Shown one piece after another: positions 9,178-18,117 of a DNA stretch of 64,000 nucleotides (position 1 is its first letter; every line of letters begins with the position of its first letter). The DNA is from Halomonas gemina (GTDB lineage: Bacteria; Pseudomonadota; Gammaproteobacteria; Pseudomonadales; Halomonadaceae). The stretch spans positions 248,001 to 312,000 of the forward strand of contig NZ_JAMJPK010000004.1 of NCBI RefSeq assembly GCF_023554995.1, read 5' to 3'. The position numbers and the translations under genes are program-made. The notes under the pieces are model-generated. The model was given only the letters and a program-made list of their open reading frames with translations. It was not told the DNA's origin and searched no databases.

Positions 9178-9831
9178 TTAGCGGCGATAGGCGGCACGGC
9201 GTTCGATCCACGACTGGCCGGCCTCCATCATCAGATTGATCAGGTAGTAGATGACGGCGATGGTGATGTAGAACTCGAAGGGGCGGAAGGTCACGCTGAT
9301 GGCGTACTGCGAGACATAGACCATCTCCCCTATGCCGATGGCGGAAAGCACCGAGATATCCTTGACCATGATGATCATGTTGTTGCTCAGCTGGGGCAGG
9401 GCGCGATAGAAGGCCTGGGGAAGAATCACGTAGAACAGCGTGGCCAGGTGCCCGAAACCCAGCGAGCGCGATGCCTCGTACTGGCCGCTCGATACCGATC
9501 TGATGGTGGCAATGAAGATGTCGGCGTTATAGGCCATGTAGTGAAAGCCCAGACCCAGCACCCCCACCACGATCGCCGGTATGAGTATCCACTCGCCGAT
9601 CCCGAAATACAGGAAATACAGCTGCAGCAGCAGCGGTGTGGTCATGAACAGCCAGATGAAGAAGCGCAGCGGCCAGCTGACGACCTTGCGGGTATACAGC
9701 GAGATGACCGCCACGATCTGGCCGCCGATCACCGACATCACGGTGACGGCCAGGCCGATCAGCAAGGTGACGCCGACGCCCTGCAGAAGCGTGGGCAGGT
9801 AGTCAATGACGGGGCTGAAGTCGAATTCCAT
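9178..9831 (-). CDS. polar amino acid ABC transporter permease (second)
   Basis: Inner-membrane subunit of the HisM/GlnP family, 217 residues with about five membrane helices. The EAA loop that docks on the ATPase is visible as [20 protein letters not shown]. It lies between the other permease (45-base gap) and the ATPase, and likely forms a heterodimer with its neighbour because the two differ clearly in sequence. The substrate is inferred from the cluster to be an amino acid or acylated amino acid. Confidence 0.92.
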   Translation of the reverse strand: MEFDFSPVIDYLPTLLQGVGVTLLIGLAVTVMSVIGGQIVAVISLYTRKVVSWPLRFFIWLFMTTPLLLQLYFLYFGIGEWILIPAIVVGVLGLGFHYMAYNADIFIATIRSVSSGQYEASRSLGFGHLATLFYVILPQAFYRALPQLSNNMIIMVKDISVLSAIGIGEMVYVSQYAISVTFRPFEFYITIAVIYYLINLMMEAGQSWIERRAAYRR

Positions 9832-9876
9832 GGGGCTATCCTGGTTGTTGTGGCCCGGTAAGGCGCCCAGTAAGTG

Positions 9877-10533
9877 TTACAGGAAGGTGTAGCGCGTGGC
9901 TCGGCGATAGAGGAACTCCACGATGCCCATCACCGCATAGATGATGATGATGTACATCAGGGCACTGAGCGTGAAAACTTCCAGGGGCTTGTAGGTGGAG
10001 CCGATCAGCCGCTGGGCCTGATAGGTCAGCTCGATTACCGAGATGATCGATACCAGCGAGGAGTTCTTGACCAGAATGATGGCCAGCACCCCGACCGAGC
10101 GGATCATCAGACCGGCCGCCTGGGGCAGGATGATGTACTGCAGGGTTTCCAGGCGACCGAAGCCCAGGGAGCGCGATGCCTCGTTCTGGCCACTCTCCAC
10201 CGACTCGATGGCGCCGCGGATGGCCTCGCTCATGTAGGCCCCGATATTGAAGGCGCCGACCACCACACCACAGGTGAAGGGGTCCAGGCGCAGGCCGATG
10301 GCGGGTCCGCCGTAGAAGACCAGCAGCAGCTGCACGAAATAGGGCGTGCCGCGCACCACGCTGATATAGGAGCGGGCCAGCCAGCGAATGGGCGGGATTC
10401 GCGAGGTGCGTAGTGCCACCAGCGCCGAGGCGATAAAGAAGCCGAAGACCAGGGCGCGCGCGGAGATGTCCACGGTCACCCACGCCGCCTTCACCAGCAG
10501 CGGCGCGATCTCGATCATCAGATTGATGTCCAT
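9877..10533 (-). CDS. polar amino acid ABC transporter permease (first)
   Basis: Inner-membrane permease of the HisQ/HisM family, 218 residues with about five membrane helices. The conserved N-terminal block SVVRGTPYFVQLLLVFYG and the EAA loop [20 protein letters not shown] are both intact. Directly downstream of the substrate-binding protein gene, from which it is separated by a 77-base gap that holds a hairpin. Confidence 0.92.
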   Translation of the reverse strand: MDINLMIEIAPLLVKAAWVTVDISARALVFGFFIASALVALRTSRIPPIRWLARSYISVVRGTPYFVQLLLVFYGGPAIGLRLDPFTCGVVVGAFNIGAYMSEAIRGAIESVESGQNEASRSLGFGRLETLQYIILPQAAGLMIRSVGVLAIILVKNSSLVSIISVIELTYQAQRLIGSTYKPLEVFTLSALMYIIIIYAVMGIVEFLYRRATRYTFL

Positions 10534-10577
10534 GATCCCTTCTATCCTGTTGTCGTGGTGTCAGGAAGGGTGGGGGG

Positions 10578-10599
10578 CAGCAGGGCTTGTGCCCTGCTG
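10578..10599 (-). other. intercistronic stem-loop after the binding-protein gene
   Basis: Perfect nine-base inverted repeat CAGCAGGGC / GCCCTGCTG with a four-base loop, just downstream of the binding-protein stop codon. There is no T-run after it, so it is better read as a transcript-stabilising or partial-termination hairpin of the kind that raises binding protein over permease expression. Confidence 0.5.
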
Positions 10600-10610
10600 T
10601 GTCTATCCCG

Positions 10611-11414
10611 TCAGTTGAATTCGACCCCTGCGCCGATCCACTCGTCGACGATCTCCTGGTAGGTGCCATCCGCGCGAATCTCTGCCAGTGCCGTGTTGAG
10701 TGCCTCCTTGAGCTGCGGGGAACCTTTCTGGACAGCGATAGCGGCCGGGAAGCGGGGCAGGTCGCCCACATCGACCTGCTTGATGGGGATATCGTCCTCG
10801 TTGAGCGCGACATAGACGGGAATGTCATCGGCGACCATGACATCGATGCGGCCGGTGGTGAGGCCATTGAGCATGTCGGGCAGTCCCTGGAAGGTCTGGT
10901 TGCGCCACCTTCCCTCGGCCTTCTCGGTGGCCCACTGGTTGCCGGTCTCGCCGAGTGTCGAACCGACTCGCTTGCCCTCGAAGTCATCGATGCTGCTGAC
11001 GTCATCGGTCTCTTCGCGCACCCAGATGGAGAGTCCCGAGCGGTAGTAGGGGTCGGTGAAGTCGACGGCCTTCCTGCGTTCCTCGGTGGCGCTCATGCTG
11101 CAGATGCAGGCGTCGAAACGCCCGCCCGCCAGGGCGGCGACGATGCCGTTCCAGGGCGATGTCTGGATGTTGACCTCGACGCCCATCTTTTCCGCCAGGG
11201 CCTCGGCGATATCCACATCGAAACCGACCAGGTTGCCGGCCGTATCCACGTAGCTGAAGGGCGGGTAGGCGCCGGAATTGGCGACCTGGAAGACATCCTC
11301 CTTGATCTCGGGAAGGTCCCGGGCCTGGGCCGGCAAGCTGACCAGGGACAGGGCGCCGAGCAGCGCCAGGGCGCCGATGAAGGGACGGTGAAAAGACCTG
11401 TTGTGAATTGTCAT
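10611..11414 (-). CDS. periplasmic polar amino acid-binding protein
   Basis: Solute-binding protein (SBP_bac_3 type) for the ABC importer encoded downstream. The 267-residue precursor has a Sec signal peptide ending near ASLPAQA-type residues (LVSLPAQA, about residue 31). Typical family blocks follow: YPPFSYVDTAGNLVGFDVDI, then WNGIVAALAGGRFDACICSM and RRKAVDFTDPYY. I chose the ATG at 11414; the ribosome site is weak. Four Cys codons would be unusual but I see only two in the visible binding block (DACICSM). It is separated from the thiolase gene by 160 bases, so it may have its own promoter while sharing the operon. Confidence 0.9.
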   Translation of the reverse strand: MTIHNRSFHRPFIGALALLGALSLVSLPAQARDLPEIKEDVFQVANSGAYPPFSYVDTAGNLVGFDVDIAEALAEKMGVEVNIQTSPWNGIVAALAGGRFDACICSMSATEERRKAVDFTDPYYRSGLSIWVREETDDVSSIDDFEGKRVGSTLGETGNQWATEKAEGRWRNQTFQGLPDMLNGLTTGRIDVMVADDIPVYVALNEDDIPIKQVDVGDLPRFPAAIAVQKGSPQLKEALNTALAEIRADGTYQEIVDEWIGAGVEFN

Positions 11415-11574
11415 ATCAATGCCTGCTTGTTGTGGGTTTCTTGGGTTATGGGCTTGTTGGGTCATTGGGTCATGGAACCGCTGGGTAAGGTTATCGACGT
11501 TACATCTCGTTGTGCGGCAATTACCTCCTGGTGGTGGCTCATGGGGATGAGGCGCAGGACGTTGCCTGCGCGTG

Positions 11575-12753
11575 TCACGCGCGTTCGAGCAGCAAGGCGA
11601 TGCCCTGTCCGCCGCCGATGCAGGCAGCGGCGCAGCCGTAGCGTCCCCCTCGATGGTGGAGGGTGCGGGCGAGGGTGCCGGCCAGTCGGATGCCGGTGGC
11701 GCCCAAGGGATGGCCCAGTGCCAGCGCCCCGCCGAAGATGTTCACGCGCGCGGGGTCGAGGCCCAGCGTATCCATGGCATAGAGCGGCACGGCGCTGAAG
11801 GCCTCGTTGATCTCCCAGGCATCGATATCGTCGATTCTCAGGCCGGTGGCGGTCAGCACCCGTTCGATCGCCTTGGCCGCGCCGGCGCCCATGCGTTCCG
11901 GCATCACACCGCAGTCGACCACCTCGACCACCCTCGCCAGGGGCGAGAGGCCGTGGCGAACCAGGGTAGATTCGTTCATCACCAGCGCCGCGCCGGCACC
12001 GGAGGTGAGCGGTGAGCTGTTGCCGGCGGTGACCTGGCCGCCTTCGACGAACGCCGGGTCGAGACCGGCAAGGCGTTCCAGGGTGGTGTCGGGGCGGATG
12101 TTGGCGTCGCGTGCCACCGCCTCGCCGGCCGGATTGGCCAGCGTCAGCCGCTCACCATCGAACCAGCCGTCCTGCTCGGCCCGGGCGGCACGCTGGTGGG
12201 AGCGCAGGGCGAAGGCATCCATGGCCTCCCGGGAGATCCCGCTTTCCCGGGCCAGACGCTCGGCGGTCAGGCCCATGTTCATGGCCACGGTCAGGTCGAG
12301 CTCGTCGTTGCCCTGGAGCGCCTCGGGGACCGTCAGTACGCCTTCCTGGAAGAGGCTCGGACCCATCGGCACGCGCGACATGTTCTCGAAGCCACCGGCC
12401 ACGCCGGCCTGGATGGCACCGACCTGGATCTCGCGCACCGTGCCGCGCAGGGCCGCCAGGCTCGAGCCGCACTGCTGGTCGATCTGACGCGAGGCGCAGC
12501 CAAGCCCCAGCCGGGAGAGCCACTGCGGATAGCGGCCGCCGAAGCTCCACTGCTCCTTGACCGGCAGCGCGCAGCCGACGCTGAGGTCCTCGATGAGCTC
12601 ACCCTGGATCCCGCGACGGGTCAGCAGGGCGTCGATCACCTGGCCCAGCAGGGCGTCGCCGCGCTGGCCCGACCAGGCGTCGACCTCGGGCTTGCGGGGG
12701 TGGGCGCGGGTGAAGGCGCTGCGGGCGTAGTCGACGAGGTAGGCGGCGTTCAT
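11575..12753 (-). CDS. acetyl-CoA acetyltransferase / 3-ketoacyl-CoA thiolase
   Basis: Cleaves a 3-ketoacyl-CoA with CoA into acetyl-CoA and a shortened acyl-CoA, or runs in reverse. The 392-residue length is typical. Catalytic residues are seen: nucleophile Cys in [12 protein letters not shown], Asn/Glu block [10 protein letters not shown], His in [10 protein letters not shown] and second Cys in [12 protein letters not shown]. The start ATG overlaps the end of the M20 gene by four bases (ATGA), so the two are translationally coupled. Next to a beta-ketoacid CoA-transferase this gene would complete activation and cleavage of a 3-keto acid. Confidence 0.9.
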   Translation of the reverse strand: MNAAYLVDYARSAFTRAHPRKPEVDAWSGQRGDALLGQVIDALLTRRGIQGELIEDLSVGCALPVKEQWSFGGRYPQWLSRLGLGCASRQIDQQCGSSLAALRGTVREIQVGAIQAGVAGGFENMSRVPMGPSLFQEGVLTVPEALQGNDELDLTVAMNMGLTAERLARESGISREAMDAFALRSHQRAARAEQDGWFDGERLTLANPAGEAVARDANIRPDTTLERLAGLDPAFVEGGQVTAGNSSPLTSGAGAALVMNESTLVRHGLSPLARVVEVVDCGVMPERMGAGAAKAIERVLTATGLRIDDIDAWEINEAFSAVPLYAMDTLGLDPARVNIFGGALALGHPLGATGIRLAGTLARTLHHRGGRYGCAAACIGGGQGIALLLERA

Positions 12754-14033
12754 GAGGGGCTCCCTGGGGTGACATCGCCGTTGGCCCAACGACTGATGAA
12801 CAGGGCGTAGGTGGTCAGCACTCGACGGATGGAGTCGATCTCGACACATTCATCGACCCCATGGATGCGCTGGGCGACCGGGCCATAGCAGGTGCCGTTG
12901 ATGCCCCCGGACACATGGAAGGCGCGCAGGTCGGTGGTGCAGGTCGAGAGGTAGTGGGCCGGCGGTTCGCCGACCAGGTCTTCGTGGCAGCGCGACAGCA
13001 GGCGGATGCCGGGGGTCTCCAGGTCGACCAGGTGGCCTTCTGAACGAAAGCCATGGAACTCGACCCGGGGCGCGGGCGAGCCGTCGTTCATGGATCGATG
13101 GTGGTCGGCGATGACCTGGCGGACCCGTGTCATGATCTGGTCGGGCGTCATGCCCGGCGGGAAGCCGACCCGTCCCTCGAGGATCGCGTGGGCCGGCACG
13201 CTGGAGGCCCAGTTGCCGCCCTCGATCTTGCCGATGCTGAGGTTGAAGGGGCGGTCCAGGGCCTCGTAGGGCGCGGGACGGGGCAGGGCGTTGATCTCGG
13301 CTTCCAGTGCCTTGAACGCCGGCAGGTAGCCCTGCAGCGTCTCGATGGCATTGCTGCCGGCGCGGGTGTCGAGCACATGGGCCGGCACACCATCGATGCG
13401 CATGCGGAACCACAGCACGCCCACCTGGCCGCTGTAGATCTGCGCGCCGAAGGGCTCGGGGATCAGCACGAAGTCCCCGCTGTAGCCCTGGTGCAGGCAG
13501 GCCAGGGCGCCGTTACCGGTGCACTCCTCCTCGATCACGGTCTGCAGGGTCAGCGGGAAGTCCACCTCGACGCCGGCCTGGCGAACGGCCTGCACCGCCA
13601 TCACCATGGCGGCGATGCCGGCCTTCATGTCCCCGGCGCCTCGGCCATACAGCCAGCCATCCTGCTCCCAGGGTTCCCAGGGGAGCCGTGACCACATGTC
13701 GGTGGGTTCGGCTGGCACCACGTCCAGGTGGCCGTTGAGCACCAGGTGGGGCTTGTCGGCGGTCGGGTTGAGCCGGGAGACCACATTGTGGCGTCCCTCG
13801 TTCGACCAGGTGGTCGGTACCCGGTGAGGGTGGTCGGCGAAGCCCGGCGCATCGAGGGGCACTCGCTCCACCGGCAGGTCCAGCCGCTTGAGCCAGTGCT
13901 CCATGGTGGCGAGTGCCCCATGCTCCTGGCCCAGCACGCTGTAGCCGCGGACCAGGTCCCGGGTCAGTTCCAGGGTGTCCCCCATCAGGGACTCGCAGCA
14001 CGCGAGGATGCGTTCTTCCGTGGCGGTGAGCAT
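12750..14033 (-). CDS. M20-family metallohydrolase (ArgE/DapE-type deacylase)
   Basis: Di-zinc amidohydrolase that removes an acyl group from an N-acyl amino acid or related amide. The 427-residue protein keeps all expected residues: NGHLDVVP (zinc His and adjacent Asp), GRGAGDMKAG (bridging Asp), EEECTGNG (catalytic Glu pair), EPFGAQ, and a C-terminal His in RIHGVDE. The dimerisation lid sits in the middle (about 200-310). Its start codon overlaps the CoA-transferase B stop by one base (TGATG). The neighbours suggest a catabolic deacylase rather than ArgE or DapE of biosynthesis; an acetamido acid substrate is inferred. Confidence 0.88.
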   Translation of the reverse strand: MLTATEERILACCESLMGDTLELTRDLVRGYSVLGQEHGALATMEHWLKRLDLPVERVPLDAPGFADHPHRVPTTWSNEGRHNVVSRLNPTADKPHLVLNGHLDVVPAEPTDMWSRLPWEPWEQDGWLYGRGAGDMKAGIAAMVMAVQAVRQAGVEVDFPLTLQTVIEEECTGNGALACLHQGYSGDFVLIPEPFGAQIYSGQVGVLWFRMRIDGVPAHVLDTRAGSNAIETLQGYLPAFKALEAEINALPRPAPYEALDRPFNLSIGKIEGGNWASSVPAHAILEGRVGFPPGMTPDQIMTRVRQVIADHHRSMNDGSPAPRVEFHGFRSEGHLVDLETPGIRLLSRCHEDLVGEPPAHYLSTCTTDLRAFHVSGGINGTCYGPVAQRIHGVDECVEIDSIRRVLTTYALFISRWANGDVTPGSPS

Positions 14034-14686
14034 CAGAATCTCCCCAGACGGTGTTCGTCGATGATCAACTCGGCCTCGGTGGCCGCGCGCAGCGCCGCTA
14101 CCTCCAGCCCCTCGGCAATATCGATCACCTCGAGTCCGGCATCGGTCACTTCCATCACCGCCTTCTCGGTGATTATGCGCGAGACGCAGCGTGGCGCCGT
14201 GAGCGGCAAGCGACACTGCCGCAGGATCTTGGGGTTGCCCTGCTTGTCATTGTGCGAGCAGAGCACCACCAGGGTGTCGACCTTCTGGGCGAGCTCCATG
14301 GCACCGCCGATGCCCGGAGAGAACTTGCCGGGGATCTTCCAGTTGGCCAGGTTGCCCTGCTGGTCGACCTCGAAGGCGCCCATGAAGGTGACGTCCACCC
14401 GGCTGCGGCGGATCATCGCAAAGGAGAGCGCACTGTCGAACACGCTGGCGCCGGGGCGGGTGCCGATGTAGGCCCCGCCCGAATCGATCATCTCGAGGTC
14501 GGGCTCACCGCCATTGGCGAGGGGCTGGCAGCCCAGCACGCCGTTCTCTGAGTGCACCAGCACTTCCATCTCCGGCGGCAGGTAATGGAACAGCCTGGTG
14601 GGCAGTCCGATGCCGAGGTTGACGATCTGGCCGGGCACCACCTCACGGGCGGCGCGGGCGAGCATCCTTTCCTGATCAGACGACAT
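14033..14686 (-). CDS. 3-oxoacid CoA-transferase family, subunit B
   Basis: Catalytic subunit of a family I CoA-transferase. The active-site Glu that forms the glutamyl-CoA thioester is in VLVHSENGVLG. Other blocks fit the family: GQIVNLGIGLPT near the N-terminus, and GAFEVDQQGNLANW. The 217-residue length is normal. The ATG at 14686 overlaps the subunit A gene by 11 bases, which is typical of coupled A/B pairs. Acetoacetate, 3-oxoadipate or another 3-keto acid could be the acceptor; the family alone does not decide. Confidence 0.9.
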   Translation of the reverse strand: MSSDQERMLARAAREVVPGQIVNLGIGLPTRLFHYLPPEMEVLVHSENGVLGCQPLANGGEPDLEMIDSGGAYIGTRPGASVFDSALSFAMIRRSRVDVTFMGAFEVDQQGNLANWKIPGKFSPGIGGAMELAQKVDTLVVLCSHNDKQGNPKILRQCRLPLTAPRCVSRIITEKAVMEVTDAGLEVIDIAEGLEVAALRAATEAELIIDEHRLGRF

Positions 14687-15377
14687 GGGTGCGCCTCCCC
14701 TGCTCGCTGGTGGTTTCATCGACCCGCACGACCCGGCTCACGAAGGCACAGGGCGTATGGATCGTCTCGGGTGCCAGGTAGCCGGGTGCCTCGACCCGGA
14801 AGGCCTGGGCGATCACCCGGTCGGCCGCCATGGCCATCAGCGGGTTGAAGTTGATGGCGGTGCCGCGATAGACGAGGTTGCCGTAGGCATCGGCCAGGTC
14901 GGCATGGACGAGGGCCACGTCGGCCCGGATAGCGGGCTCGATGGCCCAGGTCCGGCCGTCGCACTCGATCTCGCGGCGCCCCTCGGCGATCTCGGTGTCC
15001 AGACCGATATCGGTCAGGAAACCGTAGTGGCCAGCGCCGGCACAGCGGATCTTCTCGGCCAGCAGGCCTTGGGGGTGCATCTCCACGGCCAGGCGGCCCT
15101 GGTTCATCTCCTCGATGGCGATCCGGTTGAGCCCGATGTGCGAGGTGATCAGCCGGTCGACGCGACCGGCGCGGATCAGCCGGCCGATGCCGATATCCGG
15201 CTCGTTGGCGTCGTTCTTGATCAGCGTCAGGTGCGACTGGCCCTGGGCCAGCAGCTCGTCGAGCAGGGCGAAGGGCGTGCCTGGCGAGCCGAAGCCGCCG
15301 ACCATGATCGAGGCCCCATCGGGGATGGTGGCGATGGCCGCCTCGATCGTTGTATGTTTCTGGTTGAGCAGGGTCAT
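14676..15377 (-). CDS. 3-oxoacid CoA-transferase family, subunit A
   Basis: CoA-binding partner of the B subunit. The 233-residue protein shows the glycine-rich loop GGFGSPGTPFALLDEL near residue 28 and the conserved HPQGLLAEKIRCAGAG region, followed by YRGTAINFNPLMA near the end. Lies six bases after the aminotransferase stop. Together with the aminotransferase it forms the entry to a keto acid activation route. Confidence 0.9.
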   Translation of the reverse strand: MTLLNQKHTTIEAAIATIPDGASIMVGGFGSPGTPFALLDELLAQGQSHLTLIKNDANEPDIGIGRLIRAGRVDRLITSHIGLNRIAIEEMNQGRLAVEMHPQGLLAEKIRCAGAGHYGFLTDIGLDTEIAEGRREIECDGRTWAIEPAIRADVALVHADLADAYGNLVYRGTAINFNPLMAMAADRVIAQAFRVEAPGYLAPETIHTPCAFVSRVVRVDETTSEQGRRTHVV

Positions 15378-15383
15378 GAGGTC

Positions 15384-16757
15384 TCAGCCTGTGATTCCGT
15401 TGGCGGTAGCAGCGGCGACGTCATCGAGCAGCGGTGCCACCACCTCCCGGTCGAGCCGGTCGAGGGCACGGCTGAGCCGCTCCAGCAGCAGCTCGGCCTC
15501 GCTCTCACTGATGGTGAAGGGCGGGCCGACCAGGAAGTGGTCGCCGGCCAGGCCGTTCAGGGGGCGCCGGGGATAGATCAGCAGCCCTTCCTCCTTGGCC
15601 AGCGCCGTCATCTCGGCGAAGAGATTGGAAGCGGCGGGGAAGGGCGTCCGCTCCACGGGGTCCATGACCAGCTCCACCCCCCACAGCAGGCCGAGGCCGC
15701 GCACGTCGCCGATCCAGGAATAGCGTGACTGGAGCGACTCGAGTCCCTGCTGGAGCTGAGCGCCGCGGGCCCTGACGTTGTCCAGCAGGCCCTCGCGGCG
15801 GATCGCCTCGACGGCGGCCAGGCCGGTGGCACAGGCCAGCGGGTTGCCGGCATAGGTGTGACCATGCTGAAAACCGCCGTTGGCCATCACCGTCTCGACG
15901 ATCTCGCTGCGGCACAGCAGCGCCCCTACCGGATAGTAGCCGGCCCCCAGCCCCTTGGCGGTGGTCAGCAGGTCGGGCGCCACGCCCCACTGCTGGTAGG
16001 CGAACCAGGTGCCCGTTCGGCCTACGCCACTCAGCACCTCGTCGAAGATCAGCAGGCAGCCGAATTCGTCGCACAGTGCACGCAGGCCTTCCAGGTAGGC
16101 CTTGTCGACCAGGCGTGCCCCGGTGCTGGCACCGCCGACGGGTTCGACCACGATGGCGATGATGGTGTCGCCACCGGCGGCTTCTATTGCCGCGCGGGTC
16201 TCGTCGAGCACCCGGCGGATATGGGCGTCGCGGTCGTCGTCCCGCTGGCGATAGAAGTCCGGGCCAAGCACCTTGATGGAACCGGGGGTGATGCTGGCGA
16301 AGGGAGCCTCCAGCGGCTGATAGCCGGTAAGGCCCAGCGCCCCCAGGGTGCTGCCATGATAGGAGGGACGCAGCGACACGAAGTGGCGGCGACGGGACTC
16401 GCCACGCGCGACCACGTACTGGCGGGCCAGCTTGATGGCCGACTCGACGGCCTCGGAGCCGCTGGAGACGAAGAACACCTTCTCCAGTTCACCCTCGGTC
16501 ATCTCGACCAGTGCTTCGGCCAGTGCCACCGCGGGCGCATTCTCGAACTGGGTCCGGTAGGTGAATGCGACACGGTCGAGCTGAGCCAGCATGGCGTCGC
16601 GGATATCCTCGCGGCCATGGCCCAGGTTGCAGGAGATGGCACCGGAGCAGCCGTCCAGATACTCCTTGCCCTGGGTGTCCCACAGGAAGACACCTTGGCC
16701 ATGGCTGACTTCCGGCATCGCGGGACCGGCCTGGTAGAACAGGGGGGAGGTCGTCAT
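15384..16757 (-). CDS. class III pyridoxal-phosphate aminotransferase
   Basis: Fold-type I omega/beta-amino acid transaminase. The 457-residue sequence has the phosphate-binding SSGSEAVESAIKLAR, the aromatic cofactor region YHGSTLGALG, the cofactor Asp in LIFDEVLSGVGRTG and the Schiff-base Lys in TTAKGLGAGYYPVGA. Class III enzymes act on amino groups away from the alpha carbon (GABA, ornithine, beta-amino acids). Being first in an operon with a CoA-transferase and thiolase, a beta-amino acid giving a 3-keto acid is the most economical reading. The LysR gene is divergent, 106 bases away. Confidence 0.92.
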   Translation of the reverse strand: MTTSPLFYQAGPAMPEVSHGQGVFLWDTQGKEYLDGCSGAISCNLGHGREDIRDAMLAQLDRVAFTYRTQFENAPAVALAEALVEMTEGELEKVFFVSSGSEAVESAIKLARQYVVARGESRRRHFVSLRPSYHGSTLGALGLTGYQPLEAPFASITPGSIKVLGPDFYRQRDDDRDAHIRRVLDETRAAIEAAGGDTIIAIVVEPVGGASTGARLVDKAYLEGLRALCDEFGCLLIFDEVLSGVGRTGTWFAYQQWGVAPDLLTTAKGLGAGYYPVGALLCRSEIVETVMANGGFQHGHTYAGNPLACATGLAAVEAIRREGLLDNVRARGAQLQQGLESLQSRYSWIGDVRGLGLLWGVELVMDPVERTPFPAASNLFAEMTALAKEEGLLIYPRRPLNGLAGDHFLVGPPFTISESEAELLLERLSRALDRLDREVVAPLLDDVAAATANGITG

Positions 16758-16814
16758 CTTGTCGATCCGTTGTGGTTGTGTAGTGCGGATGACGTCAGTC
16801 TAGGTAGCCACGAG

Positions 16815-16831
16815 AAGATATTTCAAGATAT
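16815..16831. promoter_or_regulatory. direct repeat in the LysR/aminotransferase intergenic region
   Basis: AAGATAT occurs twice (16815-16821 and 16825-16831), spaced by 10 bases, one helical turn, inside the 106-base divergent region. This AT-rich segment stands out and is a reasonable candidate for the LysR operator or overlapping promoters. No experimental support. Confidence 0.35.
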
Positions 16832-16863
16832 GATGTTTTTACCGTATTCAATGACTTTTAATC

Positions 16864-17775
16864 ATGACTGACGTCAACATTCATTCGCTCAAGGCGCTCG
16901 CCATCTTCAAGACGCTGTTCGAGGCGGGCAGCGCCTCCCAGGCGGCGCGAACGCTCGGCATCACCCAGTCGGGGGTCAGCCGGTCGCTGTCCCAACTGGA
17001 GCAGAACCTGGGGCTCGCGCTGTTCCTGCGCGAGAAGAACCGCCTGGTGGCCACCCCCGAGGCGCGCGAGCTCTACGAGGAGATTCTGCGCCTGATGGGC
17101 AACATCGAGGAGCTGCGCCACAGTGTGCTGGCCCTCAAGGAGTTCGGCACCTCGCGGCTGCGCATTGCGGCCATCCCCGGGCTGGCGTTCGGCTTCGTGC
17201 CGCGGCTGATCGCCGCGCTGCTCGAGGACAACCGCGGCTTCAGCATCAGCTTCGACATGATGTCGAGCCACGATGTGCTCCGGGAGGTGGAGTCCGGCCA
17301 TGCCGACATCGGCTTCGTGACGCTGCCGGCCACCTCTCGTGTGCTGCGGGTCGAGGAGTGGCTGACCACCCAGGCCCGCTGCCTGATTCCCAAGGGGCAT
17401 CCCCTGGCGTCCCGCACAGCGGTTAGCGTCGGGGATCTCGAGGACCAGTATCTGGTGATCAGCAACCAGCCCAATGTCGGCGCCGACCCACTGCTCAACC
17501 TGGCCGCCACGCATGGCATCCATATCGCCGGCAAGACCGAGGCCAATATCGGGGCCATCACCGCGCTGGTGGCCAACGGCGTCGGGATCAGCGTCATGAA
17601 CCCGATCACCGCCACCGACCAGCTTTCCCGGCGAGATGGGGTGGTAATGCTGCCGTTCGCCCCTGAGATCGATTTCAGTTTCGGGCTGGTCTATCGCGAG
17701 GACTGGAAGCATGCCCGGGCCCTGGAGTTCATTCGCGCCTGTGGTCACGACCTGCTGCGGGAATATCCCGGTTGA
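16864..17775 (+). CDS. LysR-type transcriptional regulator
   Basis: DNA-binding regulator of 303 residues. The N-terminal winged helix is typical: FKTLFEAGSASQAARTLGIT then QSGVSRSLSQLEQNLGLALF. The C-terminal part (about 95-300) is the inducer-binding domain. Transcribed away from the nine-gene catabolic and transport cluster, whose regulation by it is the usual LysR arrangement. The inducer is probably the substrate or an intermediate (inference). Confidence 0.92.
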   Translation: MTDVNIHSLKALAIFKTLFEAGSASQAARTLGITQSGVSRSLSQLEQNLGLALFLREKNRLVATPEARELYEEILRLMGNIEELRHSVLALKEFGTSRLRIAAIPGLAFGFVPRLIAALLEDNRGFSISFDMMSSHDVLREVESGHADIGFVTLPATSRVLRVEEWLTTQARCLIPKGHPLASRTAVSVGDLEDQYLVISNQPNVGADPLLNLAATHGIHIAGKTEANIGAITALVANGVGISVMNPITATDQLSRRDGVVMLPFAPEIDFSFGLVYREDWKHARALEFIRACGHDLLREYPG

Positions 17776-18117
17776 CGACCCTCTGCGCCTTCCCTTGCGG
17801 CTGTCGCAGCGCCGAGCCCGCACGGAACTGGATGGCGGGCAACCGGTGACCCCCTGCGAGTGCCCCGAGCGGGCCGACCCGGTGCTCCAACGGGTATGCG
17901 AGACCGGCCTCAATGCGCTGAACGTGCTGCGCGGTTTCGAGGCCTCTTGAGCCTTGGCGTTCGCGCCGGGAGGGGCGACACTGTGATATCGAGGAGCGCC
18001 TGAAGCGGGAACGAGAATGTACAACCATCCGTGGATTGATAATGCCGTCTTGGCGAGGCGAGATGTCGGGTTCCCGTGGGCTCCTATCGCGACGTGCAGG
18101 CGCCGTGGTGACCCGCA
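17776..18117. other. intergenic stretch, no gene recognised
   Basis: About 340 bases of high GC between the LysR gene and the GGDEF-EAL gene. A plus-strand frame runs to 17950 and ends in a peptide that looks protein-like (ADPVLQRVCETGLNALNVL), but it lacks a good start beyond the LysR overlap and matches nothing I know. It may be a small gene remnant. Confidence 0.4.

Noticed and set aside
10616-11798. Long plus-strand frame opposite the solute-binding protein gene
   Set aside because: Runs antisense through the binding-protein and thiolase genes with no ribosome site or domain.
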